A stretch of 64,000 bases of DNA from Tolypeutes matacus (GCA_026826555.1 JAKSZT010054396.1:12265009-12329008); one strand, 5' to 3'; numbered from the stretch's first letter, positions 34,130-45,351 are shown. Translations and numbers: made by a program. Notes: generated by a model from the sequence alone, not told the origin.

Positions 34130-34240
34130 AGGGGGCAGATGTGGCTCAAATGGTTGGGCGTCCGTCTCCCATATGGAGGGACCTGGGTTCAATTCCCAGG
34201 ACCTCCTGGTAAAAATGAAAAAAAAAAGAAAAAAAAAAAA
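34130..34240 (+). mobile_element. DAS-type tRNA SINE, short form
   Basis: Head GGGGGCAGATGTGGCTCAAA, B box GGTTCAATTCCC, A-rich tail. The 14-bp duplication AAGAGTGAATATTA is at 34116-34129 and 34241-34254. Confidence 0.93.
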
Positions 34241-34429
34241 AAGAGTGAATATTACCCAAGGAACTGCACCCTATTCTTTAGGGAATTAATGCGTTTCCAG
34301 TTGTACACAGGTGAGTTGAACATTGTTAGGTGGAAATATATATGTATGCTTGTCTGTTATTGTTTTTACTTAGACACAAAGTATGGTTTAAGGTAATGTG
34401 TATGGTTGCCGAGTTGACAAGGGGTGGAC

Positions 34430-34881
34430 TGTGATGGTTAGGCTAATGTGTCAACTCAGCCAGGTAACTGTGTCCAGGTGTTTGTTCCAGCAAGCACTGG
34501 GCTGATTGTAATACAAGAGCATTTATGGACTTTCATCTCCAGTGAGTTTACTGTGTGGATGGCTGATTACATCTGCTTCAATCAGGGAGATTGCATCAAC
34601 AAAGGATGATGTTTTTATCCAATCAGTTGAATGCCTTAAAAGGGGAAGTGATTTCAACATTCAGAGAGAATTTCCCAGCTCATCTTTGGACAGCCTACTT
34701 CTCCCAGAAACTCATCAAGGACCTTTCATTGGACTTTCATCCGAGCCTCTGGCTTGCAGCCTGCCTGAGAAACCTGGACTTGTGCATCCCCACAGTCGCA
34801 TGATAGACTCTTATAAAATCTCATATTATTGACAGATATCTCCTGTTGATTCTGTTTCCCGAGAGAACCCTGACTAATACG
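34430..34881 (+). repeat. 3' LTR of the ERVL element
   Basis: Begins TGTGATGGTTAGGCTAATGT right after a purine-rich GACAAGGGGTGGAC tract and ends CCTGACTAATAC followed by G, where CA is expected, so the last base has probably mutated. It is 452 bp, in the range of ERVL LTRs. Confidence 0.82.
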
Positions 34882-35151
34882 CTGCCACACTCCCCAGTAG
34901 AACTCACTGCTGACCCCAGTGGCTGTGCAGAAGACAGGAAGCCCCTTCTGATACTTTCCAGCTCCCTATAACAGTCATTCCTCAATCCTTCTGAACATTA
35001 AATGTTGGTTCTAATCATACTGCATACACATATTTGCAGCCTATTGTCCCTAAGTAGTATTATATCATGCCTGCTAGGTTGTCATACATACACCTTCTCG
35101 ACTTTTCAAGGAAAACACTGTGAAAAGATAATTTTCAAAGATAGATAAAAC

Positions 35152-35212
35152 TTGGTTGAGTGCTGGCTTCCCACTTAAGAGGTCCTGGTACCTAAAAAAA
35201 AAAAAGAAAAGA
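35152..35212 (+). mobile_element. Truncated DAS-type SINE head
   Basis: TTGGTTGAGTGCTGGCTTCC, AAGAGGTCCTGG and an A tail; the 5' head and B box are missing or eroded. Confidence 0.6.
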
Positions 35213-35677
35213 AAGGTAAAACTATGAACACGTTAAAGATTTTATTTAATTCCTTTCTAATGAGGGAACCAGTACGACACTACAACCAGTTCAAAGGAGA
35301 ACCCAAAGAACAGATACATCTATAGGTCAGGAATATCCAATTGAGTGTGCAAATAGAGGCAAAACAGGCATCTTCCAGAGTGGGGGAGGGAAGTCCATTG
35401 AAACGCCACTGGACTGAAATTTTGCACCTCTATAGACCAGAATTATTTTGCAGGACTATATCAGTTATCTCTACAATTTACAGAGTTGTAAAAAAAGCTC
35501 AAAGGTAATGAAAGGCTAGAATGAGATAATCCCAAGATAATGCTCTAGATAATGCATAGTTTCCATTTATCAGAACTCATGAATATGCAGAGAGACAAGA
35601 ACTGGCAAGATCTTCAGAAAGGGTAAGAGAAGGCCCATATGCAACAGTCTGTAGAAAACTCTAAGATTAGCACTAAA

Positions 35678-36008
35678 GGGGAGTGGATATGGCTCAAGCG
35701 GTTGAGCACCTCTCTCGCACACGGACGGTCCCGGGCCTGGTTACTAAAGAGAAGATGAGCAGGTAAACGGATGTGACTCAAGTGATTGGGCTCCTGTCTA
35801 CCATATAGGAGGTCCAGGGTTTGATTCCTGGGGCCTCCTGGTGAAAGGCAAACTGGCCCACACGGAGTGCTGGCCTGCGCAGAGGCCTGGCGTAACAAGA
35901 TGATGCAACAAAAAGAGACACAGAATAGAGACAATAGGAGATGTGGCAGACATTTGCACATATCTCCTTTTGCATACTGTGTACATGAAACAGCTAAATA
36001 AATTAGGG
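35678..36008 (+). mobile_element. Dimeric DAS-type SINE
   Basis: Head 1 at 35678 (GGGGAGTGGATATGGCTCAA) runs into head 2 at about 35763 (GTAAACGGATGTGACTCAAG). The linker of head 2 carries single copies of the unit that is amplified at 9086-9221 (CACACGGAGTGCTGGCCTGC). Head order differs from the other dimers. Confidence 0.75.
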
Positions 36009-37019
36009 GAGAGCACCACCCCTCACCGGCCCCACCCTGCTCCACACCACCCAGGAATGTACTGAGTAATCTCCAAAGGAGCTGGGCAGAGACACACTAA
36101 CCAAAGGGGCGAGGGTGGACATAGTGACTGCCCAAGCAAGCCAAACCTGCACAGTGGGAAGGTGCTGCCCACTTCCTGGCTGGTGCAACCCTGTAGAGTG
36201 ACGGAGGGTCAAAACTGCTCCCTCCACCCTTCCTGGCTGGAGACTCTCAGCCATTTTTGAGGGAGAAGCTCGAACAGCCCACCAACTGCGTGACTTTGTC
36301 AGGCCTCACTGGCACCATCATTAAGGAAAATTCCTCCCAGATTCTCGCCAACAATTTGCCATTAAGTTTTCTGAATGGTTCTGAGTTCTTGTCTTTTTCT
36401 GTGTCTTAATTAGCTTTTAAATTGGGAAGTTGGGTATATCAAGGAAGGTTGGTCTGATGCCATCTTAACTCCAAAATCCAATTTTCTATCATTTTTAATA
36501 GAGAAGCTTTAAAAAAAAAAAGTTCCTATTAAACATCACGTGCTGTGCTAGGGTTCCACAAAGAATAAAGCCTGGCTCCCCACCCCCCACCCCCCAGGTA
36601 GCCACTCTTGGTCTGGGGTCAGGGGAAGCAGCAGGTAAATAACTAGCAAAAGGCAAGAAAGAAAGAAGCACTAAATATAGGTGCACAGCAGCAGGAAGGA
36701 GAGGGGGCAAATCTTGCTGACAAGGAAGGAGAGGTGGCGAGTTGGCAAGTTGGCGGGCCTCCCTCTAGGGCAGGCTAGTAAAGGGAAGGGAAAGGCTTAA
36801 GGCAGCTGAGACTCCGCTCAGAAGCCGCCTGAGGGGAAGGCTGCCGGAAAGATCCCACGAGACCCTGGCCACGAGATCACATTTGGAAGGAGATCCCATT
36901 CGGGGTCAAGGGGAAGCCCTGGATACCTTCAAACCAAAGGCCTCACTATTGGCCCCCTGAGAGCTAACAGGCAGGGCAACCAATCAGAACAGCAAACACA
37001 CACAAAAAAACAGAAAAAC

Positions 37020-37156
37020 AAAACAACAAAAAAATTTACATGTATCCATTACATTTAATTGAGAAATGTATATATTTATTCATCTGTGTTTACTTTTTAG
37101 TTTTTTATTGCTTATGTTTTCAATTATTAAATGTACAAAATAAAGTTAAAAAAAAA
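37020..37156 (+). mobile_element. Very short L1 3'-end insertion
   Basis: About 130 bp of the 3' UTR shared with L1-A and L1-B (TTTACATGTATCCATTACAT to TACAAAATAAAGTTAAAAAA). Flanked by GAACAGCAAACA-like text at about 36987 and 37159. Confidence 0.88.
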
Positions 37157-37230
37157 AGAACAGCAAACAGCTGCCCCTGCCCCAACGTCATGAAGGGCGA
37201 GGAGGAAAGGTTTTAAAAGGCCTAGCCTCA

Positions 37231-37279
37231 GCAGCAAGGGGGGGATAAATGAATAAATAAATAAAATCTTTTAAAAAAA

Positions 37280-37310
<31 letters not shown>
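37231..37310 (+). mobile_element. SINE tail-only insertion
   Basis: AGCAGCAAGGGGGGATAAAT and (AAAT)n repeats only. Flanked by AAGGCCTAGCCT at about 37218-37229 and 37311. The pol III head is missing. Confidence 0.85.
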
Positions 37311-37404
37311 AAGGCCTAGCCTCCTGGGGCCCCCACATGTAGGTCTCACTCAGCGGCACACCCACATTCCATGTCTAGGACTGTGTACTCTGTTCTTGTT
37401 TCTT

Positions 37405-37520
37405 TTTTTTTTTTTTTTTTTTTTTTCTGGTGGTTCTTACCGGGAGGTCCCGGGGATCGAACCCAGGTCCCTCCATATGGGAGACGGACGCCCAACCAGT
37501 TGAGCCACATCCGACCCCCA
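37405..37520 (-). mobile_element. DAS-type tRNA SINE, short form
   Basis: Reverse complement, with B box GGGATCGAACCC. The duplication GTTCTTGTTTCTT is at 37392-37404 and 37521-37533. Confidence 0.93.
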
Positions 37521-37541
37521 GTTCTTGTTTCTTAATAAACT

Positions 37542-37931
37542 TTTTTTTTTAAAGATTTATTTATTTCTCGCGCCCCCTCTCCCCCCACCACCTCTTTGTT
37601 TTGCGCTCTCGGCGTGTTTTTCTGTGTCTGCTCATCTTCTCTTTAGGCAGCACCAGGAACCGACCCTGGGACCTTCTGGAGTGGGAGAGAGGCGCTCAAT
37701 CTCTTGCAGCCTCAGCTCCCTGGTTTGCTGCATCTCTTATTGTCTCCCCTCTGTGTCTCTCCTTGTTGTGTTATCTTGCTGCTCCAGCCCTCCACACAGG
37801 CCAGCACTCCTGCACAGGCCAGCATTTCATGTGGGCCAGCTTGCCTTTCACTAGGAGGCCCCGGGAATCAAACCCTAGACCTCCTATATGGTAGACTGGA
37901 GCCCAATTGCTCGAGCGACATCCCTTTCCCT
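37542..37931 (-). mobile_element. Dimeric DAS-type SINE
   Basis: Two heads on the minus strand (right ends at about 37931 and 37710) within one duplication pair (TTAATAAACT at 37532 and CTAATAAACT at 37933). The linker holds two or three degenerate copies of the GGCCAGCAC-type unit. Confidence 0.85.
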
Positions 37932-38419
37932 CCTAATAAACTCTTTACTCTTTTGCCTACCCTATGGCGTGTCCTTAAATTCTTTTATGTGACGTAAGCC
38001 AAGAACCTAGAAGCCCAGAACCCAGAGCCTTCTGCCAACACCTCAGAAGGCCCAAAGAGTGGTCAGCATTCAGAACCTGGGTCAAGGAGGCAGCTGAGCC
38101 GCTCTGAGGAGAAGGCCTCCTTACTCTGGGGCAGGAAGGCTGTGACCCTTGGCGGGGGCATGGGAACAGGACAGAGGAGAGGGGTCATGTGGGGCCCAGG
38201 GGAGAGCACTCATCTAGGACTGGGTGTCATCATGCAGAAGCCTGGGCTTCTGACGTTATCTAAGGTGAAATGTCGTTAATGACCAGAGGGATGAAGTGGG
38301 AGCATTTTCTCAGTCCCATGTTGGGGACAGGAGCAGGGAATGAAATAATGGCTGGTCAAGTCTAGCCCCAGGAAATGGGGATGGGAGTTGAGGGTGAGGG
38401 TGGCTCAGCTAAAGGGGGA

Positions 38420-38860
38420 GGGGGAACTGGCACTTATTGAGTGCTGTCTAGGTGCCAGGCACTACATATGCATTATCTTACCCAATCTTTATAATTCTGC
38501 AAATATTTCTTGAGCACCTATTTCTACCAGACACTCTCCTAGGCACTACGGGTACAGAGGTAAACCGAAGATCCTGCTCTTCCTGCACAAATAAACAAAT
38601 ATTTGACATAATTCCAGTGATAAATACTTACTACTAGTATTAAGAACTATGAGGAAAAACAAAGGGAAAAAGTGTGAAGGGAGGTGATAAGGGAAGGCCT
38701 CCCTGGGGAGGTGACAGTGAGCAGATTCCTGAATTAGCAAGGGAAGGAGCCTTACAACGTTTAGGGAGGGGTGTTTTGTCCTCTTCAGTCTAAAGGTGAA
38801 GAAACTGAAATCTCAGAAGTGAAATGGCTTTCCCTAGATTACAAAGCTTCTAAGATTGCT
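38420..38860 (-). repeat. MIR remnants
   Basis: TTGAGTGCTGTCTAGGTGCC near 38440, GGTGAAGAAACTGAAATCTC near 38798: MIR landmarks on the minus strand. Confidence 0.5.
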
Positions 38861-38924
38861 CCAAGGCACGGCTTCCTGCTGCGTATCTGGGAGGCCAGCC
38901 CATTGTTTCCTTCACTTTATTTCT

Positions 38925-39112
38925 TCTTGCCCTTCCTCTTCTCTCCTCCCTCCTCCTTCTTCCTCCTCCTCTTCTCTCTCTCCTTTCTCTTCTTCCACCT
39001 TCCCCCTTCCTCTCCTCCCTTTCCTCCCCCTTCTTCTTCTTCTCTCTTTTCCTCCCCTTCTCTCTCTTTTCCCCCTACTCTTCTCTCTCTCTCTCCTTCT
39101 TCTTCTCCTAAT
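38925..39112. repeat. Polypyrimidine tract (CT-rich)
   Basis: About 190 bp of almost uninterrupted C and T on the + strand. Able in principle to form triplex DNA; no coding content. Confidence 0.9.
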
Positions 39113-39190
39113 TTGGCAACATTTCATTACGATTAAACACTGAAACATGGCATAACACAGAAAGATTTGGTTTCATGAATACTAGTAGAG

Positions 39191-39375
39191 GGAAGCGGCT
39201 GTGGCTTAATCAGTAGGGCTCCTGTTTACCATATGGGAGGCCCCGGGTTCGGTTCCCGGGACCTCCTGGTGAAGGCAAGCCTGCCCGCACGGCGTGGTTA
39301 GCTGACCCAGCGAGCACAAGCAGCAAGGGGGGGGATAAATGAATAAATAAATAAAATCTTAAAAAAAAAAAAAAA
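39191..39375 (+). mobile_element. DAS-type tRNA SINE, long form
   Basis: Near-consensus long form. The 16-bp duplication ATGAATACTAGTAGAG is at 39175-39190 and 39376-39391. Confidence 0.95.
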
Positions 39376-39498
39376 ATGAATACTAGTAGAGAGAATACCT
39401 GAGCAACCAGCCCCCAGATCAAGAAATAGAATACTGCTGCCACCCCAGAATGTGTCTCTGCCCATTGTCTTGTCATTTATGGTAACCCTTTCTTTGCT

Positions 39499-39793
39499 TT
39501 TTTTTTTTTAAGACTTATTTTATTTATTTATTTCTCCCCACCCCCTCATTGTTTGCACTTGCTGTGTCTGTTCATCTTCCTTGTTTCTTTAGGAAGTACC
39601 AGGAACCTCCTTCCCCTGCTTTATTGCCTCTCTCGTTATGTTTTTCTTCTTGTGTCTCTTGTTGCGTCAGCTTGCTGTGCCTGCCCATTGCGCCAGCTCG
39701 CTGTCTTCTTTAGGAGGCACTGGACACCAAGCCAGGGACCTCCCATGTGATAGGCAGGAGCTCAATTGCTTAAACCACATCTGCTTCCCTGCT
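39499..39793 (-). mobile_element. Older DAS-type SINE, possibly dimeric
   Basis: Poly(T) and (ATTT)n at the left, one head-like piece near 39590 (AGGAAGTACCAGGAACC) and a clearer head at 39705-39790 (AGGAGGCACTGG, CCCATGTGATAGGCAGGAGC). Confidence 0.75.
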
Positions 39794-41030
39794 TTTCTTA
39801 TCATTTTACTATCCATATATGTGTCCCTAAACAATATAGTTTGGCTTTGATTAACTTTGAGCTTTATATAGATAATATAATTATGTATATATTCTTTGTC
39901 TTGCTTATTTCACTCAGCATCATTGAGGCAGGCTAGTTAGGGAATAAAAGATGGATCTGGAACCTAGCAGAAAAACCACCACCATTAAACACGTGGTCAT
40001 CAGTACCCCTGAGATGGCTGCTGGAAGAACTTGTGAGAACTACCATTAGGAACGAGATTTCCTCCAGAATCAAGGAGAAGCCCTGGATATTCTCCAGGGA
40101 CCTTATCATTGGGCCCTCCCAGGGGATTGATGGGTGGGATAATCAATCAAAACAACAAACAGCTGGGACTCCTCCCCTGTCATTAGCAAAGGGGCAGAAT
40201 AATTAATGGTTTAAAAGTCAAGCACCAAAGCAAAACCCACCCTGCTCTTGCCTTCTTCCTCCCTGTCTGGAACAACATGCAAGTAAAACCTGGGCATTTG
40301 TAATCTGTAATGGGGAATTGTAGTCTGTAAATCAACCCTCTTTATCTTTTTTCAGCCCTTTCCTCTCTACCTGAGACCCATGATCTGTTATTTTCTCCCA
40401 TTTCTCTTCCCTCTCTTCCTTAATAAATTACTGGCCTAACTAACCTGGCTTGCTCTTGAAATTCATTTCTTGTAGCTTAGCCAAGAACCTAGAGAAAATC
40501 CGGCAATATCATGTTTATAAGCTTTGTCTATTATTGTGTGCAGCTGTAGTGTATTCCTTTTCATTATTACATAGTCTTTTATTGCATGACTATACTGCAG
40601 CTTATTTATCCATTCTCCAGTTGATGGACACTTAGTTGTTTCCAGCTTTTGGCCATTACAACAATGCAGCCATGAACATTCTTTTACCTGTAACTTGGGG
40701 TCCATGTGCACAAGTGTTTCTAGATTTAATTAGAAGTGGAACAACTGAGTCCTAGACTATGCTTATCTTCAATTTTAGAAGATCTGCAAACAGTTTTCCA
40801 AAGTGGTTGCACCTACGTCCCCTCTCTCCAGCCGTATACTCTCATATCTCCACTGCTCCGCATTCTCACCAGCACTTGGCATTACCGATCTCTTAATGTC
40901 AATTGTGAGTAGTTTCTCTTGCATCTCCCTGATGACTACGTTTTGTAAAATACCTGTTCAAATCTTTTGTCAATTTTTCTATTACGTTGTCTTTTTTTGT
41001 TTTTAAATGTCCTTTCGCTTTTTATGCTTA
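39794..41030 (-). repeat. Old antisense LINE-1 3' end, split by an LTR
   Basis: 39794-39933 and 40506-41030 join as antisense L1 (TTATCCATTCTCCAGTTGAT and GACACTTAGTTGTTTCC near 40610). The LTR at 39934-40505 interrupts it. Confidence 0.75.
39934..40505 (+). repeat. Solo ERV1-like LTR
   Basis: Begins near TGAGGCAGGCTAGT and ends near AATCCGGCAATATCA. A possible 4-bp duplication, TCAT, sits at both edges. It has a CAAT-like GATAATCAATCAAAACAAC stretch, a TTTAAAAG box near 40210 and AATAAA near 40422. It is related to the LTR at 36762-38030. Confidence 0.65.
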
Positions 41031-41506
41031 TGGAAATTTTCTTTTCAGGGCAGAGTTAATGACTTTCCTGCCACTGGACCTTGAGCAGCTGAAAACTTTT
41101 CATGACTTAAATCTCAGAGAGCAGGTGTTGGAGGTTTTATCCCTTCCTTCCCAGAAGACGACTCTGGGCATCTTATGCAAACATTCAAACTTCCTCCTCC
41201 AATCTTCTAGCTCCACGTGGGTAGAGCCTCACCCCATAATTACAGCACCCCCTGTCACTTGATCCACTGTTATGGCTCCCTCACAGGATTTTATGATACA
41301 TGCTTGAGAGAGTATGTGAAATGTCCAGCATGGTCCCTGGAACCCTGTATACTATTAATAAATATTCCTTCCCCCTGTATGATATGCTGAAAAAAGAAAG
41401 AATAACAGCTAATAGTAAAATTTATTGAATGCTAGCTGAAGGCTAGGTGATATGCCAAGGACTGCTCTTACTGCCCATCCAAGAGCCACTCTCTTCTTTC
41501 TTAGTA

Positions 41507-41514
<8 letters not shown>

Positions 41515-41538
<24 letters not shown>

Positions 41539-41617
41539 TCAGGAGGTCCTGGGGATCGAACCTCAGTCCCTCCATATGGTAGACGGACGCCGAACCTCTT
41601 GAGCCACATCTGTTTCC
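41515..41617 (-). mobile_element. DAS-type tRNA SINE, short form
   Basis: Reverse complement, B box GGGATCGAACCT. The duplication CTTAGTACAGATTTT is at 41500-41514 and 41618-41632. Confidence 0.93.
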
Positions 41618-41772
41618 CTTAGTACAGATTTTATTCAGAGCAGTAATGCACGCTCTCTGCCTTCCCACCTTCCTCCTTCCTGATGTCTGGAATTTGGCGG
41701 TCTAGCAGCCATCTTGGACCATAAGCTGTTGCCCTTTGGGATGAAAGAGCCTCGGATAAAAGAGCCTGACAT

Positions 41773-42013
41773 GGGAAGCGGCTGTGGCTCAATCAGTGGG
41801 GCTCCCGTTTACCATATGGGAGNNNNNNNNNNAAGCGGCTGTGGCTCAATCAGTGGGGCTCCCGTTTACCATATGGGAGGCCCCGGCCCGGTTCCCGGGG
41901 CCTCCTGGTGAGGGCAGGCCCGCCCGCACGGCGTGGTTAGCTGACCCAGCGAGCACAAGCAGCAAGGGGGGGATGGATGAATAAATAAATAAAATCTTTA
42001 AAAAAAAAATTTA
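41773..42013 (+). mobile_element. DAS-type SINE, long form, with false internal duplication
   Basis: The duplication AAAAGAGCCTGACA is at 41758-41771 and 42014-42027. A 10-N gap at 41823-41832 separates two identical 47-bp copies of the head (41776-41822 and 41833-41879), which points to unmerged contig ends. Confidence 0.93.
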
Positions 42014-42764
42014 AAAAGAGCCTGACACAACCAAGCCATCAGACCAGTGCTGAGAAGATAACTTGTTTCATGTAAGAGAAAAATAAACCTCTATCATCTT
42101 AAAGCCACTGTTACTTGGTTTTCTTTTATACGAGGCAGAACCTAATCCTGACACTTTTGGAAAATACATGCGTTCAGTTCATTGTAAATATGTGTTTCCT
42201 TGAGCTAAGTTTCCCTGCCTCCACTACAGTTATTTTGTTGGTTTTATTTTATTTTTTTACTAAAGTTATTTTTGCTGGTCAGAAAATATGTTTAAATTTC
42301 CATACTAAGATTTAATATATTCAAACAGCCCCTTGGATTAATATTTTCATGCTATACTACTAATTGAGGGTGGGGTCTTAAACAGCTAAGAATAGTATTC
42401 CATACAATAGAGAATATTCCTTGCTCTTGATAAGAGGATGTCCTGTTCATGACATCTACACATAGTATACCTATCAGTAGACTCAGGGGGTGCTAACTTC
42501 TTTTTTTTTTTTTTTTTTTTAACTGAATTAGCAGCAAACATTCATGGAGCACTTCCTGTGAAAGTTAACCAGGCAGTGTCCTGTTGAAAGTGAGACTCTC
42601 AAGGCATGGTCCCTACCCTCAGTGACTGCAATGTGATAAAGATGCAGGACATAAGTCGCTGTCAGATAGCAGGTTAACGTACCCGGTCACTGAGTCATTA
42701 TTAAAAGAAGAAGTGGTGCCCTCCTCCCGCATATACCCATAAAGAGGGAGGCAGCACAAGAGAG

Positions 42765-42985
42765 GGGTGAACACTGTGGATTCTGAGTCAGACTGACTCC
42801 TCGTCCTGACTCCATCCACCTGCTGCTTATAAGGCCTCGGTTAATTCATTTAATCTTTTTTGAGCCTCGGTTTCCTCATCTGAAAAGGATGGCTAACATC
42901 CATCCCATGGTGATATTGTGAAGATTAAATGAAAAAAATGCATATGACATACCTGGCATAAAAGAAGCATTCAGGAAATGTTAAA
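42765..42985 (+). repeat. MIR element
   Basis: GTGGATTCTGAGTCAGACTG, GCCTCGGTTTCCTCATCTG and AGATTAAATGAAAAAAATGC in MIR order. Confidence 0.75.
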
Positions 42986-43004
42986 TAGGGAGGGGGGGGG
43001 GCTT

Positions 43005-43307
43005 GTTTTATATATCTATATCCCCAGACGGCTCCCTCGTCTGTTTGCTCATTGTTTTTGTTTGTTGTCTGCTCATTGTTTGTTTCTTCTTTAGGAGGCA
43101 CTGGGGAGGTGGGCGCCTCCATGTGGGAGGAAGGCATCCAACTGCTTGAGCCACATCCAGCCCTGCTCAGTTTTTTTTTTTTGTTTTTTGTTTTTTGTTT
43201 TTTCCCGCTGGCTGTCTGCTCGTTTTTTTCTCATTGCACCAGGAACCAAACCTGGGACTTCCCATGTGGAAGGCAGGTGCCCAACTGCCTGAGTCACATC
43301 TGCTCCT
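43005..43307 (-). mobile_element. Composite older DAS-type SINEs
   Basis: Two minus-strand heads, ending at about 43160 and 43305, separated by poly(T) and (GTTTTTT)n. GCTTGTTTT lies at both outer edges (about 43001 and 43313), which suggests a single composite insertion. Confidence 0.7.
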
Positions 43308-43309
43308 GG

Positions 43310-44010
43310 GGAGGCTTGTTTTTAACTTGTCAATAGGCTAATCTGCCATTGCAGCAGAAGGCCTTGTTCCAAGCCACTTGAGTAATCCCCCAGTTGGGCC
43401 CCAAGGGAAAAGCCAGCTGAAACTAATCCTGACCCCCTGCCCTGAGGTGGGTACCCAGGCCCCTCACCTCCCAAGGCAACAATGTTTCACATCACTAAAG
43501 TCAGAAGAGCTTCTGGATGTAAATACAGATGTAACTTCAGGTTTTTATTTAAAGATCCTAATTTCTGGATACTTATTGTGGGGATTACAGTGGTGGTTTA
43601 AGCTACTTTAAGACGTTATAAGTTGAAGTCTTTCCTTCATTTGGCTGCTGAAGTTTAATTCAGTCTAATTATTTCATATGGCATCGACTATAATAGTTTC
43701 ATAATTTCTAGTATATTAAGCACTTAATATATTGTGTCATTTGAAATCACATATTAAATTCAGCAAAGTGCATTTTAATGAGAGTTAAGTGGTGTGAAAA
43801 TATTAATACAGTGCGAGGGTTCATCTTGGCGTTCATATCTTGTAGGTCTGTTCATGATGCACGAGCATCTGACCAGGTAAGGGGAGCATTAAACTACTTG
43901 AGGCTCAAATGGGTGTCTGACAATACCAATGTTCCCACCTTTTACTGCCCAGGACTTTACAATGGAATTTCTTGTTGGGCCTCACCACCCTGCAAAGCAA
44001 GTGGGGAATC
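43310..44010. other. Unique intergenic stretch
   Basis: No gene or repeat recognised. A+T-rich at 43600-43800. Confidence 0.4.
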
Positions 44011-44025
44011 ATCCCATCCATTTTA

Positions 44026-44123
44026 TTTTATTTTTTTTTTTACCGGGAGGTCCCGGGTATCGAACCCGGGTCCCTCCATATGGGAGACGGACGCCCAACC
44101 ATTTGAGCCACATCCGTCCCCCA
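44026..44123 (-). mobile_element. DAS-type tRNA SINE, short form
   Basis: Reverse complement, B box GGTATCGAACCC. The 15-bp duplication ATCCCATCCATTTTA is at 44011-44025 and 44124-44138. It is inserted beside a minus-strand MIR (GAGATGAGGAAACTGAGGCT at 44139). Confidence 0.94.
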
Positions 44124-44598
44124 ATCCCATCCATTTTAGAGATGAGGAAACTGAGGCTCGGTGACTGGAAGAGACTTGCTTCGGGTGACCCAACTAGCCA
44201 GCGGAGCTTCTGGGACATGAACACAAACCTTCTGGACTCAAGGCCATTGCAGTTTTTCCCCGTACCACAGCTGCTCACAGGGTAACCGTGGTGGTGAGTG
44301 ATGTCTGGAGTCCAGGCAATAAGGATTTGAAAGATGTGGCACACTTTCCCTCCCACCTCTGCAACTCCACAGAGAGGAAGTGACAGAGCCCCCAGAGAAG
44401 TTGGCAGACTGCCCTCAGACTTAGCAATTCTTTTTTACACTCTCAGAGAGCATCCTCCATACTCGTGCTCTTAAGCCACCCTGGGATTGCCAGAGAAAAG
44501 GTCTTGATGAACTAAATCACCACAAACTCTTCCAACAGCAACAACTCAAAATAACGATGTATCAAAGATGGGATTTAAGGCAACAAGAGTTATTTTGG

Positions 44599-44705
44599 GT
44601 TTTTTTTTGTTTGTTTGTTTGTTTTACCAGGAAGTCCCGGGGATTGAACCCAGGTCCCTCCATATGGCAGACGGACGCCCAACCATTTGAGCCACATCCG
44701 CCCCC
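44599..44705 (-). mobile_element. DAS-type tRNA SINE, short form
   Basis: Reverse complement with a (GTTT)n tail. The 18-bp duplication CAACAAGAGTTATTTTGG is at 44581-44598 and 44706-44723. Confidence 0.95.
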
Positions 44706-44769
44706 CAACAAGAGTTATTTTGGAGAAAGCTTCCTCAAAGCCCTCAAATTATATTCCATCAAGGTTAGT

Positions 44770-45115
44770 CCTTGGAGTCAGAGAGATCCGAGAACAAATT
44801 CTGGCATCATCACTGTCTAGCTGTGTCCTTAGGCAGGTCCCTTAATCTCTCTAGACAAGGGGTTCTTAAACTTTTTTGTTCCACAGACCCCCCAGCCAGT
44901 CAGGTGAAAGGAATACTACCGTAATTTATTTACTGCATACATTGATAAGTGAAGGAAATGCTAGATTTCAGTTAGGGGTCAGAGAAAATAAAGATAAATA
45001 AGTTGATTTTTTTCAATTCAAGCTTCACAGACCCCCTGAACCCCTGCTTTAGACTTAGGTTTCCCCCATCAATAAAATAGGAATAATAAACCTTTCATGC
45101 TTATCTCTTAGAGGC
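44770..45115 (+). repeat. MIR element split by a hAT-type element
   Basis: Left half AGCTGTGTCCTTAGGCAGGT ... CTTAATCTCTCTAGAC; right half TTAGGTTTCCCCCATCAATA, AAATAGGAATAATAAACC. The halves join into a normal MIR when 44857-45054 is removed. Confidence 0.8.
44857..45046 (+). mobile_element. Nonautonomous hAT-type DNA transposon
   Basis: Short terminal inverted repeats: AAGGGGTTCTTAAAC at the left, and GAACCCCTG at the right, whose complement is CAGGGGTTC. It is flanked by the 8-bp duplications CTCTAGAC (44849-44856) and CTTTAGAC (45047-45054), typical of hAT elements. A second family member is at 53829-54017, and a fragment lies near 45605-45645. Confidence 0.78.
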
Positions 45116-45351
45116 ATTGATGTCAAATAATATAGAACATCAGAAGGCCCTGTGTTAATCTTCAAGGGCAAAGCTAATTGGTGTCAGGGAGTATACGTGG
45201 TATCCCTTCTCAGTAACATAGCTGCATTTTAACTAGGACCTACAGGAACTCAGTCCCAAAGAACTGAAGACAACTGGGTGAAAACAGGCCCCATAGTAGC
45301 TAATGAAGGAGTTAAAATTGGGTATTGCCCCCATTCTTTCACTTTTATCTT

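Larger units (their letters stand above)
32415..34881 (+). mobile_element. ERVL provirus 3' half: pol end plus 3' LTR
   Basis: In order: end of pol with integrase, a dUTPase-like segment, a short non-coding stretch, a purine-rich tract, and an LTR. No env-like reading frame lies between pol and the LTR, which fits the ERVL group. The 5' half and 5' LTR are absent. Two SINEs (33380 and 34130) interrupt it, and several stops and frame changes make it an old, inactive copy. Confidence 0.85.
36762..38030 (+). repeat. ERV1-like LTR with four nested insertions
   Basis: Pieces 36762-36990, 37155-37230, 37311-37404, 37521-37541 and 37932-38030 join into one LTR. It shares GCAGGCTAGT, the AATCAGAACAGCAAACAGCTG region, a TTAAAAGGCC box and TTAATAAACT with the LTR at 39934-40505. 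The insertions are an L1 tail, a SINE tail, a short SINE and a dimeric SINE. Confidence 0.65.

Noticed and set aside
38925..39148. Arg/Glu- or Ser/Pro-rich ORFs in the polypyrimidine tract
   Set aside because: Simple-sequence DNA gives long open frames of two or three residue types without being coding.
36762..40505. Paired LTRs of one provirus
   Set aside because: The two LTRs are related but diverged, and the DNA between them has no retroviral reading frames, so two solo LTRs fit better.
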